A stretch of DNA of 8,747 nt from an uncultured delta proteobacterium. GTDB lineage: Bacteria > Myxococcota_A > Polyangia > Polyangiales > Polyangiaceae. The position numbers and the translations under genes were made by a program. Positions 1-5,836 of the stretch are shown here, in pieces; within the stretch, counting starts at the first letter, position 1, and every line of letters begins with the position of its first letter. The notes under the pieces were generated by a model, which was not told where the DNA came from, ran no database searches, and was given only the letters and a program-made list of their open reading frames with translations. The DNA is taken from positions 1 to 8,747 of the forward strand of contig CAITLX010000362.1 in the NCBI GenBank assembly GCA_903893335.1. The letters run 5' to 3'.

Positions 1-395
1 CGCTTGGCGGGCGCGGGGGCGGGCGCGGCGGCCGGCGCGAGCGCGGGCTGCGGGCGCCCCATCGCCGCGGCGACCTCGGGCGGGACGTCGTCGGGCCACA
101 CCATCGCGCGCTCGTCGCGGCCGACCAGCGCGAAGACGGCGCTCCAGGGCAGGCGGCACCAGAACGGCGTGCGGTTGAACGAGAGCGTGCAGCTGATGCC
201 GTCGTCGTCGACGACCAGATCGCGGATCGGCACGGGCATGTTGAGCCCGACCTCGAGCGTGAGCTGCGGCTGCTTCTTGAACCAGGCCGGCACGATGACC
301 TCGGGCTTGCGCGGATCGAGGTGCACGAGCACGTCGGTCGCCTCGAGCAGGGCGAGGGCGACCTCTTTCTTGGGCGGAAGCGGGCGGGGCGGCAT
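1..395 (-). CDS. sspB: SspB-like ClpXP adaptor (C-terminus cut by window edge)
   Basis: SspB proteins bind ssrA-tagged or other degradation substrates and deliver them to the cytoplasmic protease ClpXP. The frame reads from ATG at 395-393 to the left edge, giving 131 residues with no stop. The visible order matches the SspB fold: an N-terminal helix (about residues 9-19), then VLVHLDPRKPEVIVPAWF, where a strand and the V-x-V-P turn are typical of the family, then strand-rich sequence including ISCTLSFNRTPFWCRLPW and the strand SAVFALVGRDERAMVWPDD. From about residue 108 the sequence becomes an Ala/Pro-rich linker, as expected of the flexible tail that in classic SspB ends in a ClpX-docking motif; that end lies outside the window. 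It is the last visible gene of a same-strand row, 77 bases after the transporter stop. No good Shine-Dalgarno is seen. The family call comes from overall pattern; the gene symbol is by analogy, and a divergent paralogue is possible. Confidence 0.72.
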   Translation of the reverse strand, partial: MPPRPLPPKKEVALALLEATDVLVHLDPRKPEVIVPAWFKKQPQLTLEVGLNMPVPIRDLVVDDDGISCTLSFNRTPFWCRLPWSAVFALVGRDERAMVWPDDVPPEVAAAMGRPQPALAPAAAPAPAPAK

Positions 396-472
396 GCGGT
401 GGGGTCGGCGGAGACTAGCGAGTTCGGCCTCTCCGCGCGAGGCTCGCGTGTCGGTGGGCCCTCTCGCCGCGC

Positions 473-1369
473 TCAGGCCCGCGCCTTGCGCGCGCCGAGC
501 ACGACCAGCGTCGCGCCCGCGATGACCGCCGCGCCGCCGAGCGCCTCGCGCGGCGAGGGGAAGAGCCCGAGCGACAGCGCGCCGATCAGCACCGAGCCGA
601 CCGACTCGCCCGGCGACACGAGCGCGACGAGCGAGGGGGGCAGCCGGCGCGCGGCGAGCTGCACCAGCGTGTGCCCGATGAGCGTCGGCACCAGGCCGAG
701 CACCACGACGGCGGCCAGCGCGCGCCCCGGCGCGGGCGCGAGGCGCAGCCCCGCCGCGCCGCAGCCGACGACGAGCACGAGCGCCGCGATCGCGTAGACG
801 ACGCCGGCTGCTGCGAGCGGAGGGATCGACGCGTGGCGGGAGCGGTTGAGCGCGTAGTAGACGCCGTAGAGGGCCACGGCGCCGACGACGAGCAGATCGC
901 CGAGCAGCCGGTGCTCGCCCCCCGCGCCGCCGCTCGACGCGACCACCGCCGCGCCGAGCGTGGCCGCGGCGACCCCGGCGCGCTCGGCGCGCGTGGGCAC
1001 GACGCCGAACCCCACCGCCGCGACCGCGAGCACGGCGACCGGCTCGAGCGACACGAGCATGACCGCCGCGGCGAACGAGGTGGACGCGATGCCGGCGATG
1101 AAGAGCGCGAAGTGCACGCCGAGGATGGCGCCCGAGAGCGCGAGCCGGCCGCGGTCGCCGCGGTCGAGGCCGCGCCACGTCGTCACGATCTGCCGCCCGG
1201 CGACGAGCGCGAGCACCGCAGCCGCGACGATGCAGCGGTCGGCGGCGACGGCGGCGGGGTGCAGCCCCGCGTCGATCGCGACGCGCGCGGCCGGTCCGCT
1301 GACCGCGAACGCGATCGCCGCGACGACGACGAGCAGCGGGCCGCTCAGGGGCGACGCGGTGGCAGCCAC
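473..1369 (-). CDS. EamA/DMT-family transporter (RhaT/YdcZ-like permease)
   Basis: This is a 298-aa inner-membrane protein of the drug/metabolite transporter superfamily, which exports or exchanges small metabolites. About ten hydrophobic segments can be counted (near residues 11-30, 37-56, 72-90, 94-114, 121-138, 147-166, 176-200, 209-228, 236-260 and 268-288). They fall into two five-helix halves joined near residues 140-155, as in duplicated EamA domains. Family-like features are ASTSFAAAVMLVSLEPVAVL at the end of the first half, with the conserved pattern around an S/P-containing helix, and the equivalent PPSLVALVSPGESVGSVLIG in the second half. The length is typical (280-310 aa). I chose the GTG at 1369-1367 because it sits just before the first helix; the frame is open far upstream but only as an antisense/overlap shadow. 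The start lies 25 bases inside the end of the upstream lipoprotein gene, so translation may be coupled. The substrate cannot be told from sequence. Confidence 0.88.
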   Translation of the reverse strand: MAATASPLSGPLLVVVAAIAFAVSGPAARVAIDAGLHPAAVAADRCIVAAAVLALVAGRQIVTTWRGLDRGDRGRLALSGAILGVHFALFIAGIASTSFAAAVMLVSLEPVAVLAVAAVGFGVVPTRAERAGVAAATLGAAVVASSGGAGGEHRLLGDLLVVGAVALYGVYYALNRSRHASIPPLAAAGVVYAIAALVLVVGCGAAGLRLAPAPGRALAAVVVLGLVPTLIGHTLVQLAARRLPPSLVALVSPGESVGSVLIGALSLGLFPSPREALGGAAVIAGATLVVLGARKARA

Positions 1370-2910
1370 GAGGGCATCGTGCCGATGGCGCCGGGCACTT
1401 CGTCCTTCTGGATGGGCATGTCGGCGACGGTCGCCTCGCAGACGACGTGCACGAGCGGGAGGCCGCGCGGCTGCGGCACCTCGCGCTCGACCTTGGCCGG
1501 CTCGAGCTTGAGCGGGCTGCTGCACGCCGTCATCACGCGCGTGCCGGCCGGCATCCGCCCCGAGCGCAGGCTCGAGCGCGGCAGCTTCACGATCTCGTCG
1601 TCCGCGAGGCGCTTGACGCTCGCGTCGCCGCCGTCGGCGGCGGTGACGACGCCGAGGTAGTAGAGCTTGTCGCCCTTGCGCAGCGGCCCGAACACGCGCT
1701 GCCCGACCAGCTCGGCGCCGGGCAGCAGCCAGTCGGCGGTGTCGCCCGCCATGAGCTGATCGGCGCGCACCCAGCCGTCGGCCGTGAGCAGCCTGTCCTC
1801 GACCGTCGCGTCGGCGTCGGGCGCGCGGTCGCGCACGAGCGCCATCGAGCCGCTGTGGCCGAGCACCCACACCTTCTTCGCGCTCGGCCAGGTCGCCTTC
1901 GCGTCGTCGCGGCTCGCGTCCGACGGGTGCACGGCGGTGGCGCCGTACGTGTAACGCGCCTCGGCGCGGCCGAGGCTGGCGCCCAGGCGGCGCGCCTCGA
2001 TCCAGATGGCGAGCGCGTGGCGCGAGGTGGCGAGCTCGGGGGAGACCGTCCACGACAGCGCCTTCGCGGTGGCGTCGAGGTGCGCGAGCACCGCCTCGGG
2101 GTGCGTCGCGCTGCCGATGGCCGCGCGCACGGCGTCGAGCTCGCGGGGCTCGGCGATGCCGCGCAGGCTCTCGATGGTGCCGTCGCGCTCGTCGGGGCCG
2201 ATGTCGCCGGCCTCGAGGGCGGCGGCGATCGTGGCGACGGCGGCGTCGTAGCGGCCGGCCGACACGTCCTTCTCGGTGCGCGAGAGCAGGCTGCCGACCA
2301 TCGCGTCGTGCAGCTTGCGGTCGAGCCCCTTCCACGTCGCCTCGCCCAGCGCGACGACGGCGCTCGGCGACTCGATGACGCCGCGCGCGGAGGCGAAGTC
2401 CTTCCTCGCGATGGCCTCGTCGAGGTCGGTGCGCACGCAGCCGACGAGCGACTTCTCGGTCGCCTTGCGCGCGGCCTCGAGGAAGGCCGTGCTGCGCCCG
2501 GCGCGCTTCACGCCCTCGGCGAGCGTGTCCATCGCCTCGCGGCACTTCTTGCCGGCGGCGAGCGCGTTGGCCTCCTCGGCCACGCCCTTGGACTCGAGCC
2601 GATCGACGTCGCCGAGGAACGCGAGCACGACCTTCAGCTCGTCGGGGTCGGCCGCGTGCCGCGCCTGCTCGGCCTCGTCGCGCGCCTTGCGCGGGTGGCC
2701 CGCGCGCAGGGAGTCCTTGGCCTTCTGCAGCTGCGCCTGCACGTACTCCTGGCGCGCGAGCTCGCGCTTGGAGCTCGACTCGCGCGCGTCGTGCGCCGCC
2801 TTGCGGTGCTTCGCGGCGCTGCCGCCGCCGCACGCGATGCCGAAGAGGGAGGCGCCGACGAGCAGCGGCGCGAGGCCGGAAGACACCCAGCGCTTGGACC
2901 AGGAGTTCAT
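1345..2910 (-). CDS. probable lipoprotein with helical-repeat and possible Tudor/SH3-like region
   Basis: This is a 521-aa protein of unrecognised family. The N-terminus has a short charged stretch (K6, R7), a hydrophobic core (residues 12-25) and G-I-A-C27 followed by GGGS. That looks like a lipoprotein signal with Cys27 as the lipidated residue, though Gly at -3 is not the classic choice. Residues about 35-330 are rich in Ala, Glu, Lys and Arg with amphipathic helices and recurring A-x-x-x-G/A-x-x-x-A spacing, as in TPR-like solenoids (for example QLQKAKDSLRAGHPRKARDE). From about residue 345 the sequence becomes strand-rich. GDKLYYLGVVTAADGG followed by DDEIVKLPRSSLR resembles a Tudor/SH3-like barrel, and the stretch before it (KKVWVLGHSGSMALV to GWVRADQLMAGD) could be a second barrel. 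ATG 2910 was chosen because it gives the signal peptide; longer starts run into the tRNA. The gene overlaps the transporter start by 25 bases. The tandem-barrel reading is inference. Confidence 0.8.
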   Translation of the reverse strand: MNSWSKRWVSSGLAPLLVGASLFGIACGGGSAAKHRKAAHDARESSSKRELARQEYVQAQLQKAKDSLRAGHPRKARDEAEQARHAADPDELKVVLAFLGDVDRLESKGVAEEANALAAGKKCREAMDTLAEGVKRAGRSTAFLEAARKATEKSLVGCVRTDLDEAIARKDFASARGVIESPSAVVALGEATWKGLDRKLHDAMVGSLLSRTEKDVSAGRYDAAVATIAAALEAGDIGPDERDGTIESLRGIAEPRELDAVRAAIGSATHPEAVLAHLDATAKALSWTVSPELATSRHALAIWIEARRLGASLGRAEARYTYGATAVHPSDASRDDAKATWPSAKKVWVLGHSGSMALVRDRAPDADATVEDRLLTADGWVRADQLMAGDTADWLLPGAELVGQRVFGPLRKGDKLYYLGVVTAADGGDASVKRLADDEIVKLPRSSLRSGRMPAGTRVMTACSSPLKLEPAKVEREVPQPRGLPLVHVVCEATVADMPIQKDEVPGAIGTMPSWLPPRRP

Positions 2911-3029
2911 GCGCGCGAGCGTAGCGGGGGAGCGCCGCCGGGGGAAGGAAGGCCCGCCGCGGCCTCGGAGGGGAGGATCGCCTGCCCCGGCCCCCGGCGA
3001 GCGCCGCCGTGGGCACCCAGGCGCGGGGG

Positions 3030-3038
3030 TGCTACACG
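3030..3038 (+). promoter_or_regulatory. possible extended -10 element for the tRNA
   Basis: The bases T-G-C-T-A-C-A-C-G form a TGn plus TAcAcg block, the only A/T-containing patch just upstream of the tRNA. It would place transcription start a few bases before the mature tRNA 5' end. No -35 TTGACA-like sequence is present at the right distance, so this is weak and rests on position. Confidence 0.25.
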
Positions 3039-3050
3039 CAGGGGCGTTTC

Positions 3051-3124
3051 CGGGGAGTCGCACAGTCCGGTAGTGCACGAGCTTTGGGTGCTCGTTGTCG
3101 CGGGTTCAAATCCCGCCTCCCCGA
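3051..3124 (+). tRNA. tRNA-Pro (anticodon UGG)
   Basis: The full cloverleaf can be drawn by hand. The acceptor stem CGGGGAG (3051-3057) pairs with CTCCCCG (3117-3123). The D stem GCAC (3060-3063) pairs with GTGC (3073-3076), with the G-G pair of the D loop at 3069-3070. The anticodon stem CGAGC (3078-3082) pairs with GCTCG (3090-3094) around the loop TTTGGGT, so the anticodon is TGG at 3085-3087 and reads proline CCA and other CCN codons by wobble. The variable loop is TTGTC. The T stem GCGGG (3100-3104) pairs with CCCGC (3112-3116) around TTCAAAT, with the invariant TTC. The discriminator is A3124. The next bases are CCC, so the 3' CCA is not encoded and must be added by nucleotidyltransferase. 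C at position 1 and A at position 73 fit proline identity. The tRNA is convergent with the hydroxylase gene. Confidence 0.96.
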
Positions 3125-3130
3125 CCCAAG

Positions 3131-3145
3131 GGGCCGAAAAGGCCC
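3131..3145. terminator. short hairpin just after the tRNA
   Basis: GGGCC (3131-3135) and GGCCC (3141-3145) form a five-base-pair stem around GAAAA, six bases after the tRNA end. No T run follows, so if it acts it would be as a weak terminator or 3' processing barrier. Confidence 0.3.
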
Positions 3146-3156
3146 TGAGAGCGGCA

Positions 3157-3179
3157 CCCCGAGCCCGCTGCCCTCGGGG
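3157..3179. terminator. hairpin between tRNA and convergent hydroxylase gene
   Basis: CCCCGAG (3157-3163) and CTCGGGG (3173-3179) form a perfect seven-base-pair stem with a nine-base loop. It lies between the plus-strand tRNA and the stop of the minus-strand hydroxylase gene at 3187, so it could end transcription from both sides. There is no T run on either side, which is common in high-GC bacteria but leaves the role uncertain. Confidence 0.45.
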
Positions 3180-3186
3180 CCTGCGC

Positions 3187-3777
3187 TCAGGGCGCGTGGG
3201 GCGCCTCGCGCGCAGCGGGCGCGAAGCGGAACGTGCCCGCGTGCTCGGCGCGGACCTCGCCGGTAGCGGGGTCCTCGAGCCAGACCATGCGCAGCTTGCG
3301 CGGCACCACGATCGTCGAGGGCTTGCGGTAGGTCCCGAACACGACGTCCCACACCGGCGAGGTGACGCCGTGGTTGTGCCGGGCGTCGACGAAGTGGTGG
3401 TAAAAATGGTGCCTGCGCGCCCACCGCCCGTACGGGGTGGCGCCCGCGTGCGTGTGCTCGCGCCGGTGCAGCACCTCGTACACGCCGTAGAAGAGGATGA
3501 GCCCCGCGACGTACGCGGCGGCGTTGCTCGGGCTCGCGACCAGCAGGGCGGGCCCGGTCGCGAGGGCGGCGGCGACGACCGCGGCGAGCAGCTTCTTCCA
3601 GGTCGGCGCGAAGTAGTCCCCCTCGGCGTGGTGCCGGATGTGCTCGATGCCGAACGGCGTCCGGCGAAAGCGCCGGTCGTGCCCCATCCAGCGGTGGATC
3701 AGGTACTCGAGCAGCGTCCAGGTGAGCGCGCCGAGCAGCGCGGACGCGCCGATGGTCAACGTCGACGACACGATCAT
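3187..3777 (-). CDS. fatty-acid-hydroxylase / sterol-desaturase superfamily membrane protein
   Basis: This is a 196-aa integral membrane di-iron oxygenase that most resembles fatty acid 2-hydroxylases (Scs7/FA2H type), which insert a hydroxyl group into an acyl chain using O2. The histidine ligand set is complete: HRWMGH (H28, H33; an HX4H box), HIRHH (H46, H49, H50; HX2HH), HRREHTH (H104-H110), RRHHFYHH (H123, H124, H127, H128) and HNHG (H134, H136). The last is followed by VTSPVWDVVFGTY (138-150), which matches the family's conserved C-terminal signature. Hydrophobic segments lie near residues 5-25, 62-82 and 86-103. The length is normal for bacterial members. ATG 3777 is supported by GGAAGG at 3784-3789, six bases upstream; a longer frame exists but would run into the divergent gene. 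It shares an upstream region with the GMC operon, which suggests a common lipid substrate or common control. Lipid class and position of hydroxylation are unknown. Confidence 0.9.
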   Translation of the reverse strand: MIVSSTLTIGASALLGALTWTLLEYLIHRWMGHDRRFRRTPFGIEHIRHHAEGDYFAPTWKKLLAAVVAAALATGPALLVASPSNAAAYVAGLILFYGVYEVLHRREHTHAGATPYGRWARRHHFYHHFVDARHNHGVTSPVWDVVFGTYRKPSTIVVPRKLRMVWLEDPATGEVRAEHAGTFRFAPAAREAPHAP

Positions 3778-3929
3778 GCCCAACCTTCCCCCGACTTCGG
3801 CACCGCTCAAGCACAGCACGGCTCGCCCGATCCGTCGAATCGCGAGGGCGAGCGGCGGGCATCCCGACGACGAGCGCGCGGCGGCGTCCGTTGACGCGCC
3901 GACGGGGCGCGTGGTCGATTCCTCGCGCC
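3778..3929. promoter_or_regulatory. divergent intergenic region, hydroxylase / GMC operon
   Basis: These 152 bases must hold the promoters of both the minus-strand hydroxylase and the plus-strand operon. Visible contents are the hydroxylase Shine-Dalgarno (3784-3789), an eight-base inverted repeat (3821-3828 with 3846-3853) and TTGACG at 3891-3896. The last could be a -35 box, with a poor TCGATT at 3915-3920 as -10; if real, transcription would begin almost at the GTG at 3930. The core promoters cannot be assigned with confidence. Confidence 0.4.
3821..3853. repeat. inverted repeat in the divergent promoter region
   Basis: GCTCGCCC (3821-3828) is matched by GGGCGAGC (3846-3853), a perfect eight-base inverted repeat with a 17-base centre. 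Inside it GAT (3829-3831) and ATC (3839-3841) extend the symmetry with a four-base bulge. It lies 44 bases upstream of the hydroxylase start, so it could be an operator shared by the divergent genes or a hairpin in a 5' leader. Confidence 0.4.
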
Positions 3930-4319
3930 GTGACGACGCCCGCACGACCCGACGCCGAGGCGCGCTGGCGCGACGTGCTGCTCGACGCGATGATCCCAGC
4001 GCCGGGCGGTGGCCTGCCGGCGATGGCCGACGTCGATCGCCGCGCGTTCTGGCCTCGCTTCGAGGCCGCAGCGCCCTGGCTCGTGCGCTTCGGCTTCGCG
4101 GCGGCGACCTTCGTCCTCGTCGGCTTCGCGCCGTGGCTTCTCGGGCGCAGGCGCAGCTTCGTCGCGCTCGACGCGGCAGGGCGCGACGACGTGCTGCGCC
4201 GCGTCGATCGCCTGCCCGGCGGCGCCGAGCTGCTCCAGGTCGTGAAGATCGTCGCCTGCTTCGCCTATTTCGACGACCCGCGCGTGCAGGCCACGGTGCG
4301 GGGGGCGCCGTCGCCGTGA
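3930..4319 (+). CDS. small membrane partner of GMC oxidoreductase (gluconate dehydrogenase subunit 3-like)
   Basis: This is a 129-aa protein with one clear membrane segment (about residues 50-72, within PWLVRFGFAAATFVLVGFAP). The opening WRDVLLDAMIPAPGGGLPAM resembles the start of gluconate 2-dehydrogenase subunit 3-like domains and of the N-terminal region fused to GMC enzymes in long-chain fatty alcohol oxidases. The C-terminal part (AELLQVVKIVACFAYFDDP) also recalls that region. Here it is a separate gene, joined to the GMC oxidoreductase by a GTGA overlap (4316-4319). Its likely job is to anchor or stabilise the oxidase at the membrane. GTG 3930 gives an N-terminus of normal length; an upstream TTG at 3891 in the same frame is the alternative. 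Neither has a Shine-Dalgarno. No haem-binding CxxCH is present, so it is not the cytochrome subunit. The family link is by pattern and context. Confidence 0.75.
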   Translation: MTTPARPDAEARWRDVLLDAMIPAPGGGLPAMADVDRRAFWPRFEAAAPWLVRFGFAAATFVLVGFAPWLLGRRRSFVALDAAGRDDVLRRVDRLPGGAELLQVVKIVACFAYFDDPRVQATVRGAPSP

Positions 4320-5815
4320 GCCACCTCGACGGCCGCGGAGTGACGAGCGATCTCGCGCTCGAGGCCGACGTCGTCGTGGTCGGCAGCGGGCCGGCGGGCT
4401 CCGCGGTGGCGCGCGAGGCGACCGCGCGCGGCGCGAGCGTCGTCGTCGTCGAGGAGGGGCCGTGGGTGCGCGCGGGCGAGTTCCCGCTCAGCGCGTTCGA
4501 CTCGATGGCGTCGCACTACCGCGATCTCGGCACCTCGACCGTGCTCGGGCGCGCGCCGATTCCCTACTTGCAAGGACGAATGGTGGGTGGGAGCTCGCCC
4601 GTCAATGGCGCCATCTGCTGGCGAATGCCGCGCGACGTCTACGACGAGTGGGTCGCCGCCGATCCGGCGCTGGGCGACGCGCTGCCCTGGGCAGACCTCG
4701 AGGCCATCACCGACGAGGTCGAGCAGCGGCTCGGCGTCGCCCCGACCGACCCGGCGGTCGCGGGCCCGAAGAACCTCCTCATGGCGCGCGGCGCCGAGGC
4801 GCTCGGGCTCGAGCACCGCCCCATCCGGCGCAACGTGCGCGGCTGCGAGGGGCTCGGTCGCTGCGTGCAGGGCTGCCCGCGCGGTTTCAAGCAATCGGTC
4901 GACGTGACGCTGCTGGGCGACGCGATGGACCGAGGCGCCACGGTGCTCAGCTCCGCCGAGGCGCGTCGCGTTGTTCTTCAATCGGGTCGAGCCGCGGGAG
5001 TCGAGGCCCACGCGCAGGGTGGGGGAGTCGTGCGCGTGCACGCCCGGCAGGCCGTCGTGCTCGCGGGCAGCGCGGTGCAGACGCCCGTGCTGCTGCTCCG
5101 GAGCGGCCTGGGGCATGGCCCGGTGGGAGAGAACTTCCAGTGTCACCCGGGCGTGTCGATGGCGGGTCGGTTCCGCGAGCCGGTCCGCATGTGGGAGGGG
5201 GCGACGCAGGGCCACGAGGTCATCGGGCTTCGCCACGAGGGGCTGAAGTTCGAGGCGCTCGGGTTCGACCTCACGATCCTCGCCGCCCGCCTCGACGGGG
5301 TCGGCTCCGACCTGTCGCGGGCGATCGCCGACATGGCGCACTGGCTCGAGTGGGGCGCAGCGGTGCGCGCCGAGGCGCGCGGGCGGGTGCGCGTCGTCTT
5401 CGGGCGCACCGTCGTCACGTACGCGCCGACGCCGCGCGACGTCGGGCTCTTTCGCCGCGGGCTGCGCGTGCTCGGCGAGATGATGTTCGCAGCCGGCGCC
5501 GAGGAGGTCTCGCTCGGCGTGCGCGGCTTCGCCCCGCGCCTCACGTCACCGGGCGCGCTCGCGGACCTCGAGAAGAGCGGCCCGAAGAGCGCGGCGGCGT
5601 ACACCGCGGCGATCACCCACATGTTCGGCACCTGCCGCATGGGGAGCGACCGGGCGACCAGCGTGGTGCGCCCCGATTTCCGTCACCACCGCGTCGCCGC
5701 GCTGTACGTGGCCGACTCGAGCGTCTTCCCCACCAATCTGGGGGTCAATCCGCAGGTCTCGATCGTCGCGATGGCGACGCTGTGCGCGCGGCGCGCCCTC
5801 GCGGCTGCGAGCTGA
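4316..5815 (+). CDS. GMC-family FAD-dependent oxidoreductase (fatty alcohol / sterol oxidase-like)
   Basis: This 499-aa flavoenzyme of the glucose-methanol-choline family oxidises an alcohol to an aldehyde or ketone. The N-terminal FAD Rossmann motif is GSGPAG (23-28), followed by the ribose-binding acid at E46. GRMVGGSSPVNGAICWRMP is the second GMC signature (FAD diphosphate region). Near the C-terminus, ITHMFGTCRMG holds H435, at the position of the catalytic His of glucose oxidase, and VADSSVFPTNLGVNPQVSI holds N478 in the N-P pair, the position of choline oxidase's second active-site residue. A cysteine cluster C177-x5-C183-x3-C187-P, then G-F-K-Q-S-x-D-V, is the hallmark of the fatty-alcohol-oxidase and cholesterol-oxidase-like branch. 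GTG 4316 was chosen for the four-base overlap with the partner gene. There is no signal peptide, so it probably acts at the cytoplasmic face of the membrane. The divergent fatty acid hydroxylase suggests a lipid substrate; the exact alcohol is unknown. Confidence 0.93.
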   Translation: MSHLDGRGVTSDLALEADVVVVGSGPAGSAVAREATARGASVVVVEEGPWVRAGEFPLSAFDSMASHYRDLGTSTVLGRAPIPYLQGRMVGGSSPVNGAICWRMPRDVYDEWVAADPALGDALPWADLEAITDEVEQRLGVAPTDPAVAGPKNLLMARGAEALGLEHRPIRRNVRGCEGLGRCVQGCPRGFKQSVDVTLLGDAMDRGATVLSSAEARRVVLQSGRAAGVEAHAQGGGVVRVHARQAVVLAGSAVQTPVLLLRSGLGHGPVGENFQCHPGVSMAGRFREPVRMWEGATQGHEVIGLRHEGLKFEALGFDLTILAARLDGVGSDLSRAIADMAHWLEWGAAVRAEARGRVRVVFGRTVVTYAPTPRDVGLFRRGLRVLGEMMFAAGAEEVSLGVRGFAPRLTSPGALADLEKSGPKSAAAYTAAITHMFGTCRMGSDRATSVVRPDFRHHRVAALYVADSSVFPTNLGVNPQVSIVAMATLCARRALAAAS

Positions 5816-5836
5816 CGCCGCGGCTTCGTCACCGCG

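Noticed and set aside
427..443. GCCTC/GAGGC hairpin between transporter stop and adaptor start as terminator
   Set aside because: Five base pairs, no T run, and the genes on both sides are on the same strand, so a chance palindrome is the simpler reading.
671..1660. A 329-codon plus-strand frame antisense to the transporter
   Set aside because: The translation is almost entirely R, A, G, E, D and H, typical of an antisense shadow; the minus-strand frame gives a clear ten-helix protein.
1690..1860. Intein/Hint-like look of LLTADGWVRADQLMAGD in the lipoprotein
   Set aside because: There is no nucleophilic Cys or Ser at the block start, no block-B Thr/His and no terminal His-Asn, so splicing or autocleavage is not supported; a Tudor/SH3-like barrel explains the strands better.
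473..3016. An 847-codon open frame on the minus strand covering transporter and lipoprotein region
   Set aside because: Only the last 298 codons look like protein (transporter helices). The upstream part is Arg/Ala/Gly-rich, lies in another frame of the lipoprotein gene, and reflects lack of stops in high-GC DNA.
3051..3124. tRNA gene as attachment site of a mobile element
   Set aside because: No integrase, no repeated tRNA end and no change in base composition are seen on either side in the window.
1447..3894. An 815-codon open frame on the plus strand
   Set aside because: It runs antisense to the lipoprotein and hydroxylase genes and through the tRNA, with low-complexity Arg/Ala/Gly sequence and no domain pattern.
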